From Pseudomonas fluorescens (GTDB lineage Bacteria; Pseudomonadota; Gammaproteobacteria; Pseudomonadales; Pseudomonadaceae), in the NCBI RefSeq assembly GCF_019212185.1, contig NZ_CP078138.1:1532501-1596500 (forward strand): a stretch of DNA of 64,000 nt, read 5' to 3'. Within the stretch, counting starts at the first letter, position 1. Every line of letters begins with the position of its first letter. This document shows positions 24,274-32,123 of this stretch, one piece after another. The translations under genes and the position numbers were made by a program. The notes under the pieces were generated by a model. It did no database searches. It was not told where the DNA came from and was given only the letters and a program-made list of their open reading frames with translations.

Positions 24274-25170
24274 TCAAGCCGTGACCAGCTGCGGTTTTTT
24301 CGGCCAGAGCTGCGCCGCCAGCATGCCGGCGAGCATCAGCGCACAGCCGATGTAGCCCCGCGTGCTCAGTTGCTCACCCAGCAACCAGGCGCCGGCGATG
24401 GCGGCAAATACCGCCTCCATCGAAAAAATGATGGCCGCGTGAGAGGCAATCGCGTCCTTTTGGGCGATGACTTGCAGCGTGTAGCCGATACCGACGGCAA
24501 TCAGCCCGCCGTACAGAATGGCCGGGCCGGCGGCGATAATTGCGCTGATATCGAAAGGCTCCAGCCACAGGGCCAGGATCAGGCTGACTAACGAGCAGGT
24601 GGCGAACTGCAGGAATGCCAGGCGGATCGGATCGTGCCGGCTGGCGAATACGCCCACCAGTACCACATGTCCCCCCCAGACAAACGCGCCAATCAGTTGC
24701 AACCAGTCGCCGGAGGCGACCTGAAATTGATCCCCGACGCTGAGGAGAAACATACCGATGACCGCCAGGATTGCTCCGAGCCAAGTGCCGAGTCCGGTCT
24801 TGTGGCCGATCAGCAGTCCCAGTAGCGGCACTACAATGACGTAGAGTCCGGTAATGAACCCGGCATTGGTGACGGTGGTGAAGAGCAGGCCAACCTGTTG
24901 CAGGTTGATCCCAAGGGCGAGGGCCAGTCCCATCAGACTGCCACCGAGCAGCAGGCCGCGAGTCAGGAAGGCCTCAGGGCGCGCGGCGTCACCGCGGCCA
25001 CGCCACAGCACCAGCGGCAGCAGGCACAATGAGCCGATCGCGAAACGCAGGCCGGAATAAAGGAAGGGACCGATATGGTCCATGCCGGAAGTTTGAGCGA
25101 CGAATCCTGATCCCCAAATCATGGCGGTGATCAACATCAGGACATCGGCGCGCAGGGCTTTGCTCTGCAT
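24274..25170 (-). CDS. EamA/DMT-family inner-membrane transporter
   Basis: About 298 residues with ten predicted hydrophobic helices in two EamA repeats, starting with LMLITAMIWGSGFVAQTSG and ending LIGCALMLAGMLAAQLWPKKPQ-like. DMT permeases export or import metabolites and amino acids; the substrate is not predictable. I start at the ATG at 25170 (MQSKALRADVLM), directly before helix 1; an upstream ATG at 25245 would add a non-conserved 25-residue tail. Convergent with the DTW gene, three bases apart. Confidence 0.88.
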   Translation of the reverse strand: MQSKALRADVLMLITAMIWGSGFVAQTSGMDHIGPFLYSGLRFAIGSLCLLPLVLWRGRGDAARPEAFLTRGLLLGGSLMGLALALGINLQQVGLLFTTVTNAGFITGLYVIVVPLLGLLIGHKTGLGTWLGAILAVIGMFLLSVGDQFQVASGDWLQLIGAFVWGGHVVLVGVFASRHDPIRLAFLQFATCSLVSLILALWLEPFDISAIIAAGPAILYGGLIAVGIGYTLQVIAQKDAIASHAAIIFSMEAVFAAIAGAWLLGEQLSTRGYIGCALMLAGMLAAQLWPKKPQLVTA

Positions 25171-25405
25171 GATGGCACTCTCAATAGTTAGCCAGCTAAG
25201 ATGCCGTAAAGGATGCGGCTTGACCACCCCGGATTCGCTGGGCATTCTTGGCGCCGATTAGGGTGCGGCCGAAGATTGAAACGCCGGTTTTCTGGGCTCT
25301 TGGCGTTGAACGTACCCTGTTGGTAGTGCTTGCTGGTGCTACCTTGAGTGTTTTGGTGAGGCCTGAATGCATTAGGTCTGCCATAAAAACAGGATCATTT
25401 GAAAA

Positions 25406-26056
25406 ATGGCCACATACGACATCCTGATTGCCGATGACCATCCCCTTTTCCGCAGTGCGCTGCGTCAGGCCGTGACCCTGGGGCTGGGCCCCGACGTGCG
25501 CCTGGTGGAAGTGGCAAGCATTGCGGAACTGGAAACCCGATTGACGGAAAAAGCCGATTGGGATCTGGTCCTGCTGGATCTGAATATGCCCGGCGCATAC
25601 GGGTTTTCCGGGCTGGTCCTGCTGCGCGGTCAGTATCCGCAGATTCCGGTGGTGATGGTCTCGGCGCAGGAGGAAGCCTCGATCATGGTCAAATCCCGCG
25701 AGTTCGGGGCCAGTGGTTTCATTCCCAAATCCAGTTCTCTGGAAGTCATTCAGCAGGCAGTGCGTACCGTGCTTGACGGTGAAGTGTTCTGGCCGCCGCA
25801 GGCGTTCGAAGCGGTCTCGGTCTCACCAGAGGCCAAGGCTGCCAGTGAAGGGTTGGCGAGTCTGACACCTCAGCAATTCCGTGTGCTGACCATGGTCTGT
25901 GAAGGGTTGCTGAATAAGCAGATCGCCTACGAGCTGAGTGTTTCCGAGGCCACCATCAAAGCTCATGTGACGGCAATCTTTCGCAAGTTGGGGGTTCGCA
26001 CTCGAACCCAGGCCGCATTGCTCCTGCAACAACTTGAGTCAATTTCACCGCAGTAA
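25406..26056 (+). CDS. erdR: LuxR-type response regulator, ErdR-like
   Basis: A 216-residue response regulator: receiver domain with acidic pocket IADDHPLFRSAL and phospho-acceptor Asp in DLVLLDLNMPG, then an LuxR-type HTH (about residues 150-210, LLNKQIAYELSVSEATIKAHVTAI). The position upstream of dgkA matches P. aeruginosa ErdR, a regulator of ethanol oxidation and acetate use, which is the basis for the symbol. No histidine kinase is adjacent. Confidence 0.85.
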   Translation: MATYDILIADDHPLFRSALRQAVTLGLGPDVRLVEVASIAELETRLTEKADWDLVLLDLNMPGAYGFSGLVLLRGQYPQIPVVMVSAQEEASIMVKSREFGASGFIPKSSSLEVIQQAVRTVLDGEVFWPPQAFEAVSVSPEAKAASEGLASLTPQQFRVLTMVCEGLLNKQIAYELSVSEATIKAHVTAIFRKLGVRTRTQAALLLQQLESISPQ

Positions 26057-26131
26057 CGGGTATTGCATTCACGCTTTTTTGACTCTTGTTGATCTAGCTT
26101 TCCTACTCCTTTTTGTTCAGTTGCTTACTCT

Positions 26132-26494
26132 ATGTCACCTTTCAAAGGTCAAACCGGTTTCAAACGCATCCTCAACGCTTCCGGCTATTCCTTGGACGGC
26201 CTGCGTGCTGCCTTCACCGGCGAGGCGGCTTTTCGTCAATTGGTCTTGCTCAACGTCATCCTGATTCCGCTGACGTTCATCCTCAATGTCAGTCGGGTCG
26301 AGCAGGCGGTGTTGATTGCCGTCTGCCTGCTGGCGTTGATTGTGGAGTTGCTCAACTCTGCGGTGGAGGCGGCCATTGACCGAATTTCCCTGGACCTGCA
26401 TCCCTTGTCGAAAAACGCCAAGGACATGGGCAGCGCCGCTCAGTTCGTGGCATTGAGCATGATTGCGCTGGTGTGGGCGGTCATTCTGATCTGA
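26132..26494 (+). CDS. dgkA: Diacylglycerol kinase
   Basis: Small trimeric inner-membrane enzyme that phosphorylates diacylglycerol to phosphatidic acid, recycling lipid from osmoregulated glucan synthesis. The 120-residue protein has the family motifs GLRAAFTGEAAFRQ and VELLNSAVEAAIDRISLD (with catalytic Glu) and three membrane helices. It lies 75 bases after erdR and is convergent with finR (four bases between stops). Start ATG at 26132; the SD is weak. Confidence 0.96.
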   Translation: MSPFKGQTGFKRILNASGYSLDGLRAAFTGEAAFRQLVLLNVILIPLTFILNVSRVEQAVLIAVCLLALIVELLNSAVEAAIDRISLDLHPLSKNAKDMGSAAQFVALSMIALVWAVILI

Positions 26495-26498
26495 TCGT

Positions 26499-27425
26499 TC
26501 AGGCAATGGTCGGCAGGACGATCTCGTCGCTGCGCTGCACCCCGGCGGTGAAAGCGCGGCACAGTTCGAGGAACTCGCGCATGGCCGAAGTCTGGTACTT
26601 CTGTTTGTGCCAAATGAAGTAGAACTGTCGCGCCAGGTCCAGATCTGGCGTTTCGACAGCTACCAGGCTGCCTCTGCGGAATGCATCGCGCAGGGCCAGT
26701 CGGGAAATGCAGCCAATCCCCAAGCCTGACTCCACGGCACGCTTGATGGCTTCGGTATGTTCGAGCTCCAGTCGGATATTCAGGGCGCTACGGTGATGGC
26801 GCATGGCCTGATCAAAGGTCAGGCGCGTACCCGAGCCCTGTTCGCGAAGAATCCAGGCTTCGTGAGCCAGTTCCTCCATGCTCGCATGGCCGCGTGCCGC
26901 CAGCGGATGCTGGGGGGCGCAGAACACCACCAGTTCATCCTCGACCCAACTCTGCACTTCGATATCCGGGTGGTTACAATCGCCCTCAATTAGACCCAGA
27001 TCAATTTCATAGTGCGCGACCTGATGCACAATATTGGCTGTGTTCTGTACGTGCAGCTTCACCTGACTCTCTGGATGGCGCTGCATGAAGCTGCCGATCA
27101 ACAGGGTCGCCAGGTAATTACCAATGGTCAGCGTCGCACCGACCGCCAGTGAGCCAAATCCGGACTTGCCGTTGAGCAGGTCTTCGATTTCCTTGGCCTG
27201 GTCCAGCAGGGCTACAGCTTGAGGCAGCAGTTGTTTACCCAGGGCATTGAGGCTCAGACGCTTGCCCGCCCGATCGAACAATTGGCAGCTCGATTGGCGC
27301 TCGAGTTCGGTGATGGAGGTGCTGGCGGCCGACTGCGAGAGATTGAGCAGGCCGGCAGCCCGCGACACGCTCTCTTGTTGGGCGACGGCGACGAAGACTT
27401 GCAGTTGACGTAAAGTAAATCGCAT
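26499..27425 (-). CDS. finR: LysR-family regulator FinR
   Basis: A 308-residue LysR regulator: N-terminal HTH MRFTLRQLQVFVAVAQQESVSRAAGLLNLSQSAASTSITELE region (residues 1-60) and C-terminal effector domain (about 90-295). It is divergent from fpr with 138 bases between starts, the arrangement described for P. putida finR/fpr, where FinR activates fpr under superoxide stress. Several T-N11-A patterns occur in the intergenic region, but no single site can be fixed by eye. Confidence 0.88.
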   Translation of the reverse strand: MRFTLRQLQVFVAVAQQESVSRAAGLLNLSQSAASTSITELERQSSCQLFDRAGKRLSLNALGKQLLPQAVALLDQAKEIEDLLNGKSGFGSLAVGATLTIGNYLATLLIGSFMQRHPESQVKLHVQNTANIVHQVAHYEIDLGLIEGDCNHPDIEVQSWVEDELVVFCAPQHPLAARGHASMEELAHEAWILREQGSGTRLTFDQAMRHHRSALNIRLELEHTEAIKRAVESGLGIGCISRLALRDAFRRGSLVAVETPDLDLARQFYFIWHKQKYQTSAMREFLELCRAFTAGVQRSDEIVLPTIA

Positions 27426-27563
27426 ATCGATATAACCGATAACCCTTATCTTAATAATTCAGTTAACAGATATTGTGGCTGCCATTAGAATGCGATGCAA
27501 TTGCGCACGGCCGCTCATTTTTCGCAGAGCATGTGCAGATAAATCTCCAGGAGTTCCCCGTAC

Positions 27564-28343
27564 ATGAGCAACATGAACCACGAGCGTGTCCTCAGTGTCC
27601 ATCACTGGAATGACACTCTGTTCAGCTTCAAGTGCACCCGTGACCCGGGCCTGCGCTTCGAGAACGGCCAGTTCGTGATGATCGGCCTGCAACAGCCCAA
27701 CGGCCGCCCGCTTATGCGCGCTTACTCGATTGCCAGCCCGAACTGGGAAGAGCATCTGGAGTTCTTCAGCATCAAGGTGCCCGACGGTCCGCTGACTTCC
27801 CAGTTGCAGCACCTGAAGGAAGGTGACGAGATCATCATCAGCAAGAAGCCTACGGGCACGCTGGTGCTGGACGACCTCAAGCCCGGCAAACATCTGTACC
27901 TGCTCAGCACCGGTACTGGCCTGGCGCCATTTATGAGCGTGATCCAGGATCCGGAAACCTACGAGCGTTTCGAAAAAGTGATCCTGTGCCACGGTGTACG
28001 CTACGTCAACGAAGTCGCCTACCGCGAATTCATCACCGAGCACCTGCCGCAGAACGAGTTCTTCGGCGAGGCCCTGCGTGACAAGCTGATCTACTACCCA
28101 ACCGTTACCCGCGAGCCGTTCGAGAACGAAGGCCGCCTGACCGACCTGATGCGCAGCGGCAAACTGTTCAGCGACATCGGCCTACCGCCGATCAACCCGC
28201 AGGACGACCGCGCCATGCTGTGCGGCAGCCCGAGCATGCTCGATGAGACCAGCGAAGTGCTGAATAGCTTCGGTCTGAAGGTTTCGCCGCGTATGCGTGA
28301 GCCAGGCGATTACCTGATCGAGCGGGCATTCGTCGAGAAGTAA
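27564..28343 (+). CDS. fpr: Ferredoxin/flavodoxin-NADP+ reductase
   Basis: FAD enzyme that moves electrons between NADPH and ferredoxin or flavodoxin, supporting oxidative-stress defence and Fe-S chemistry. The 259-residue bacterial type (subclass I) shows the FAD motif RAYSIASPNWEE and VPDGPLTSQLQH, the NADP motif STGTGLAPFMSVIQDPE, LCHGVRYVNEVAYREF, and the C-terminal AFVEK. CCAGGAG precedes the start. Probably activated by the divergent FinR. Confidence 0.97.
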   Translation: MSNMNHERVLSVHHWNDTLFSFKCTRDPGLRFENGQFVMIGLQQPNGRPLMRAYSIASPNWEEHLEFFSIKVPDGPLTSQLQHLKEGDEIIISKKPTGTLVLDDLKPGKHLYLLSTGTGLAPFMSVIQDPETYERFEKVILCHGVRYVNEVAYREFITEHLPQNEFFGEALRDKLIYYPTVTREPFENEGRLTDLMRSGKLFSDIGLPPINPQDDRAMLCGSPSMLDETSEVLNSFGLKVSPRMREPGDYLIERAFVEK

Positions 28344-28364
28344 TCGACTGATGATGGTAGGACC

Positions 28365-28388
28365 TGTGGGAGCCAATTGGCTCCCACA
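28365..28388. repeat. Perfect 24-nt palindrome after fpr
   Basis: TGTGGGAGCCAA followed by its exact complement TTGGCTCCCACA, preceded by ACC. The ACCTGTGGGAGC beginning is that of fluorescens REP sequences, so it may be a minimal REP remnant serving as a convergent terminator-like stem between fpr and trmO. No T run. Confidence 0.65.
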
Positions 28389-28401
28389 GTCGTTTCAGGG
28401 G

Positions 28402-29100
28402 TCAGGCTTTTGCCGGAATGACTTCCAGCACCCGGATCAGTTCTGGCGAGGGATAGTGCCAGCGTACGTCCAGATCCCAGAATTGCGCACCATATTCCCT
28501 TTCCGCTGTAGGCGTCTGGTACGCCGGACGTGGGTCTTGTGCCAAGCATTGCTCGATCAGGGCCGCCAGAGGCTCGTCGAGGCGCTGTGCGTGACTATGA
28601 GCCTGCTCCAGCGCGCTGTCCGTCCACTGCACAGCGATCAACTGCGGCGCGGCGCTGGCGATGTGGTTGGCGGCCTCGGGGATTACGTCGGCATAGGGCA
28701 CATAGGGCTTGATGTCGATGACCGGGGTGCCGTCCAGCAGATCGATGCCGGAAATCCACAGGCGATTGGCTTCGACTTTGTCCAGCTTGACCACTGACTG
28801 GCCGATGCCATTCGGGCGGTGGGTGGCGCGGGTAGCAAACACGCCCATGGACTTGTTGCCCCCTAGGCGCGGCGGGCGGACCTTGAGCCGTGGTTTGTCT
28901 TCCAGCGCCTGGTGAAACAGGAACAGCAGCCAGACATGACTGACCTGTTCCAGGCCCTGCACCGCGTCACCCTGGTCAAAGGGGGCGACCAACTCCAGAA
29001 TGCCCCGCGCGGCCGGGGCCAGTTGGGGCTGGCGTGGGATGGCGAACTTCTCCTTGAAGCAGGAGCGCACGAAGCCGATGGGGGAAACGCTGTAGGTCAT
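28402..29100 (-). CDS. trmO: tRNA (N6-threonylcarbamoyladenosine37-N6)-methyltransferase TrmO
   Basis: Methylates t6A37 of tRNA-Thr to m6t6A. The 232-residue protein has the TrmO/UPF0066 beta-barrel at residues 1-145 with ISPIGFVRS-like start (VSPIGFVRSCFKEKFAIPRQP), HVWLLFLFH and the signature ATRATHRPNGIGQS, followed by the C-terminal alpha+beta domain seen in the E. coli enzyme. Convergent with fpr; separated from rhlG by a REP pair. Confidence 0.94.
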   Translation of the reverse strand: MTYSVSPIGFVRSCFKEKFAIPRQPQLAPAARGILELVAPFDQGDAVQGLEQVSHVWLLFLFHQALEDKPRLKVRPPRLGGNKSMGVFATRATHRPNGIGQSVVKLDKVEANRLWISGIDLLDGTPVIDIKPYVPYADVIPEAANHIASAAPQLIAVQWTDSALEQAHSHAQRLDEPLAALIEQCLAQDPRPAYQTPTAEREYGAQFWDLDVRWHYPSPELIRVLEVIPAKA

Positions 29101-29157
29101 GATGGGGTCGAAAGGCCAGATTGGGTGGGCATGATAACCCGTGTGAGTCAGTCAAGC

Positions 29158-29242
29158 CGCCATCGCGAGCAGGCTCGCTCCCACATTGGCTCTCCTGCGC
29201 AGCGCAGGCCCCTTTGGGAGCCAGCCTGCTCGCGATGAGCGC
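29158..29242. repeat. REP doublet (REPIN) between trmO and rhlG
   Basis: CATCGCGAGCAGGCTCGCTC (29161-29180) and the inverted copy GGGAGCCAGCCTGCTCGCGA (29217-29236) flank a short GC-rich centre. These are the paired REP sequences of fluorescens pseudomonads, mobilised by RAYT transposases encoded elsewhere. No RAYT gene is present in the window. Confidence 0.85.
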
Positions 29243-29250
29243 GTCCCGAT

Positions 29251-30021
29251 CTAGAGACTGAACCCACCATCCAGCGGGATGATGTTCCCGGTCATGTAGG
29301 CCCCGGCGGTGCTCGCCAGGCTGATCGCCAGGGCGGCCATTTCTTCTTCGCGGCCCCAGCGTTTCATCGGGATCAGCGCCGTGTCCTCGGCCAGGGCATG
29401 CTCGTCGTTGCCGATATGCTGGGTCATTTTGCTCGGAAAACGCCCCGGAGCAATCACATTGACGTTGATGTGCTGGCTGACCAGTTCGCGGGCGAGGATC
29501 CGCGACAGTTGGTGCAGGGCCGCCTTGCTCGGACCGTAGGCGTAGGCCTGTTCGCCGAACGATGAAATCCCGGCGACTGAACCGATGTTGATAATGCGCG
29601 CCGGGTTGGCAGCCGAGCCGGCTTTGCGCAGCAGCGGCAGGAATTGCTGGATACAGGTAAAGACCGCCGTCACATTCAACTGCATGACCTTTTCCCATCC
29701 CTTGACTGGATAGCTCTCCAGCGGCGCCCCCCAGGTGGTGCCCGCGTTGTTGACCAGAATGTCCAGGTGGCTCAGTTGTTTGTCCAGGCGCTCGACCAGT
29801 TGGGCCACGCCTTCTTCGCTGGCGAGGTTGGCGGCCACGGCATGGCAGCGGCCCAGGGTGCTCAACTCGTCGGCGGTCTGTTGGCAGGCCTCGGCATCGC
29901 GAGCGCAGACGTATACGGTCGCGCCGGCTTCGACGAAGGCTTTGGCGATCATTTTGCCTATACCGCGGGTGCCGCCGGTGATCAGGGCGGTGCGGCCTTG
30001 CAGTGAGAAATAGGGATGCAT
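29251..30021 (-). CDS. rhlG: RhlG-like short-chain dehydrogenase (beta-ketoacyl reductase type)
   Basis: A 256-residue classical SDR with the cofactor motif GGTRGIGKMIA, NNAG (LVNNAGTTWGAPLESYP), catalytic Ser in INIGSVAGIS and the Tyr-x3-Lys motif YAYGPSKAAL. Its sequence closely follows my recollection of P. aeruginosa RhlG (MHPYFSL start, GWEKVMQLNVT, GAYMTGN), an NADPH-dependent beta-ketoacyl reductase first tied to rhamnolipid synthesis, although that role has been disputed. No rhamnolipid genes are nearby, so the physiological substrate is open. Confidence 0.9.
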   Translation of the reverse strand: MHPYFSLQGRTALITGGTRGIGKMIAKAFVEAGATVYVCARDAEACQQTADELSTLGRCHAVAANLASEEGVAQLVERLDKQLSHLDILVNNAGTTWGAPLESYPVKGWEKVMQLNVTAVFTCIQQFLPLLRKAGSAANPARIINIGSVAGISSFGEQAYAYGPSKAALHQLSRILARELVSQHINVNVIAPGRFPSKMTQHIGNDEHALAEDTALIPMKRWGREEEMAALAISLASTAGAYMTGNIIPLDGGFSL

Positions 30022-30156
30022 GGCGAATCCTGGGGGCTGAGGGTCATTACACCCTAGCCGTCAGTCGCCCGATGCGGAGCCACTATTTTTTTGCGTAATG
30101 GCTGGCCATAAGGCCAGGCCCCAAGCGGCATGTGCAGCCCGGGGACGGCGAGGGGC

Positions 30157-30621
30157 TTACTGTGGGCGGACGCGCAGGGTCAAGCCTTTAAGGAAGTTAC
30201 GCAGCAACTGGTCGCCGCACGGGCGGTAGTTGGTGTGGCCGAACTTGCGGAACAGCGCGCTCAGTTCTGGCTTGGAGACTGGGAAGTCGGCCGCCTTGAG
30301 GATCGCGTGCATGTCGTCTTCCTTCAGTTCGAAAGCAACCCGCAGCTTCTTCAGAATGATGTTGTTGGTCACCGGCGTTTCGATTGGCTGCGGCGGACGG
30401 CTTTCGTCCTTGCCGCGCTTGAAGATCACCAGACCGTCGAGAAAGTGCGCCATGACCTCGTCGGGGCAGAACACAAAGCCTTCTTCCTCGTCCTTCTTGA
30501 GGTAGGTCACGAGGTCGTCTTTAGTGACATCCATGCCGCCGAGCTTGATGATCTCGACGACCTTGTTGTCGCTGATATCGAGCATGTAGCGCACGCTGCG
30601 CAGTACGTCGTTGTGAATCAT
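30157..30621 (-). CDS. DUF1456 (YehS-like) protein
   Basis: A 154-residue cytosolic protein with two tandem DUF1456 repeats: MIHNDVLRSVRYMLDISD and TNNIILKKLRVAFELKEDD, each followed by an acidic helical stretch ending in a conserved Phe-Leu-x-Gly-Leu element (AHFLDGLVIFKRG and RNFLKGLTLRVRP). I take the ATG at 30621, with AGGA upstream and the family N-terminus, over 30639. Function is unknown in all species. It is followed on the same strand by rhlG after 136 bases. Confidence 0.88.
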   Translation of the reverse strand: MIHNDVLRSVRYMLDISDNKVVEIIKLGGMDVTKDDLVTYLKKDEEEGFVFCPDEVMAHFLDGLVIFKRGKDESRPPQPIETPVTNNIILKKLRVAFELKEDDMHAILKAADFPVSKPELSALFRKFGHTNYRPCGDQLLRNFLKGLTLRVRPQ

Positions 30622-30688
30622 GTGTGCAGTCCTGATCATTCAGCGGTGGGCGTTGCCGGTGCCGGCTACGCCGAAATGGGTGGCGGCC

Positions 30689-31399
30689 TCAGAATTTCTC
30701 TTTGGCGGACAGGTAACGCCATTGTCCTGCCGGAACCTTGCCAATGGAAACTCCGCCGATACGGATGCGGCGGATGGCAACGACCTTGAGGCCGACTGCC
30801 TGGCAGAGCAGGGCGATGATCCCGGGTTGCGGGTTCTTCATCGCGAAGCGCAGGCGGTTTTCGTTCTGCCAGCTGGCCTTGACCGCCGGCAGTTCCTTGC
30901 CTTTGTAGCTCAGGCCGTGGTTCAGGCGGTTGAGGCCGTGGGCGACCATTTCGCCTTCGACTTCGACCACGTACTCCTGTTCGATCTTGCTGGCGTCAGC
31001 CGTCAGTTTGCGCAGGACTTTCCAGTCCTGAGTGAACACCAGCAGACCGCTGGCGTTGGCCTGCAGGTCGGCACTGGCGCTCAGGCGCAGGAAGTGACCC
31101 TTGAGCGGGCGTTTGCTGAAGCGGTGTTCTTCGCTCAGGGTGTCGGGGCTCAGCAATTGCTGGGCATTCTCGACATCGATGCCGGCTGGCGCGTGCAGCA
31201 GCAGGGTCACGGGCTCCGGCACCGTGGCCTTGGCCTCGGGGTCGAGCGCGACTTTCTGCTCGCCGACCTTGAACTGCGGCTCATCAATCACTTCACCGTC
31301 GACGGTCACCCAGCCGCCTTCAATGAACAGCTCAGCCTCCCGACGGGAGCAGCCGACAAGCTCGATGAGGCGTTTGGAAAGACGAATCGGGTCAGTCAT
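30689..31399 (-). CDS. RsuA/RluF-family pseudouridine synthase homologue lacking the canonical Asp
   Basis: A 236-residue protein with an N-terminal S4 RNA-binding domain (residues 4-50, IRLSKRLIELVGCSRREAELFIEGG) and an RsuA-type synthase domain (about 62-230) including KIEQEYVVEVEG, NPQPGIIALLCQAVGL and IRRIRIGG. The catalytic motif of the family, GRLDxxTxGLL, reads ADLQANASGLL at 110-120, so Gln113 stands where the nucleophilic Asp should be; Asp111 is two residues away. It could be inactive, an RNA-binding relic, or use Asp111. Likely target, if active, is rRNA or tRNA. Confidence 0.87.
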   Translation of the reverse strand: MTDPIRLSKRLIELVGCSRREAELFIEGGWVTVDGEVIDEPQFKVGEQKVALDPEAKATVPEPVTLLLHAPAGIDVENAQQLLSPDTLSEEHRFSKRPLKGHFLRLSASADLQANASGLLVFTQDWKVLRKLTADASKIEQEYVVEVEGEMVAHGLNRLNHGLSYKGKELPAVKASWQNENRLRFAMKNPQPGIIALLCQAVGLKVVAIRRIRIGGVSIGKVPAGQWRYLSAKEKF

Positions 31400-31437
31400 G
31401 ACAGGGCCGTAACAAAAAGGGGGGAGACATTGTACCT

Positions 31438-31462
31438 GCCCCGCGCCGGTTAATCGCGGGGC
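31438..31462 (-). terminator. GC hairpin downstream of the GNAT gene
   Basis: GCCCCGCG (31438-31445) and CGCGGGGC (31455-31462) form an 8-bp stem just after the GNAT stop. No long T run, so termination strength is uncertain. Confidence 0.5.
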
Positions 31463-31481
31463 GATTTGTCTTGTGTGGCTT

Positions 31482-31961
31482 TTAGCCGCGCCCGACCTGT
31501 TGGTGGGGCTGTTTCAAACGCATGTGCAGCAAAGGATAAGGCTGGCCCATACCGTCGACTTCCGAGCGTCCGATGACTTCGAAGCCCTGCTTGAAATAGA
31601 AGCCCAGGGCCTGAGGATTTTGCTCATTGACGTCCAGCTCATCGGCATTCAAATGTTGCATGGCGTAGTGCAGCAACTGTTTACCCAAGCCCTCGCCGCG
31701 ATGCTGCGGGGCGATGAACAGCATCTCGATCTTGCCCGCCGCCACGCCAGCGAACCCGGTGATGCGATGTTGCCGGTCGCGAGTGCAGATCAGCATCACG
31801 GCGTCCAGGTAGCGCGTCAGCACCAGGTTTTTCAGCAGTTCGATGTAGCTGTCTGGCAAAAAGTTGTGAGTAGCGCGCACCGACGCTTCCCAGACCTGGG
31901 TCAGTTCTTCGTAGTCACTGTGTTTCGGTGTATGGATGACCGAATGATGGCGCATGCCCAC
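31482..31961 (-). CDS. GNAT-family N-acetyltransferase
   Basis: A 159-residue GNAT-fold protein. The acetyl-CoA motif A is visible as EMLFIAPQHRGEGLGKQLLHYA, followed by the beta5-alpha4 NEQNPQALGFYFKQGFEVIGRSEVD typical of YjaB/PhnO-like members. An N-terminal EELTQVWEASVRATHNFLPD matches the small-molecule or peptide acetyltransferases of this group. The substrate cannot be assigned. ATG codons at 31961 and 31955 are both possible. Confidence 0.88.
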   Translation of the reverse strand: MGMRHHSVIHTPKHSDYEELTQVWEASVRATHNFLPDSYIELLKNLVLTRYLDAVMLICTRDRQHRITGFAGVAAGKIEMLFIAPQHRGEGLGKQLLHYAMQHLNADELDVNEQNPQALGFYFKQGFEVIGRSEVDGMGQPYPLLHMRLKQPHQQVGRG

Positions 31962-32021
31962 CTGTTCCTTTTGCTGTCCGTGAGATCAAATCCATTGGCT
32001 GTAGAAAACGATAGCTGTAAA

Positions 32022-32058
32022 AAAGCCCCGCATCATTTTGAAATGAGCGAGGCTTTTC
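32022..32058 (-). terminator. rimO terminator
   Basis: Read on the minus strand, GCCTCGCTCATTT and AAATGATGCGGGGC form an imperfect stem followed by six T. It lies 66 bases after the rimO stop. The DNA between it and rimO contains GCGAGCAG and CTGCTCCCGC, resembling a degraded REP element. Confidence 0.75.
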
Positions 32059-32123
32059 GGCTTCAGCGCAATTCGCGAGCAGCGGAGCGCCGCCCGGCCT
32101 GCTCCCGCAGGGGCTTGTGCTGG

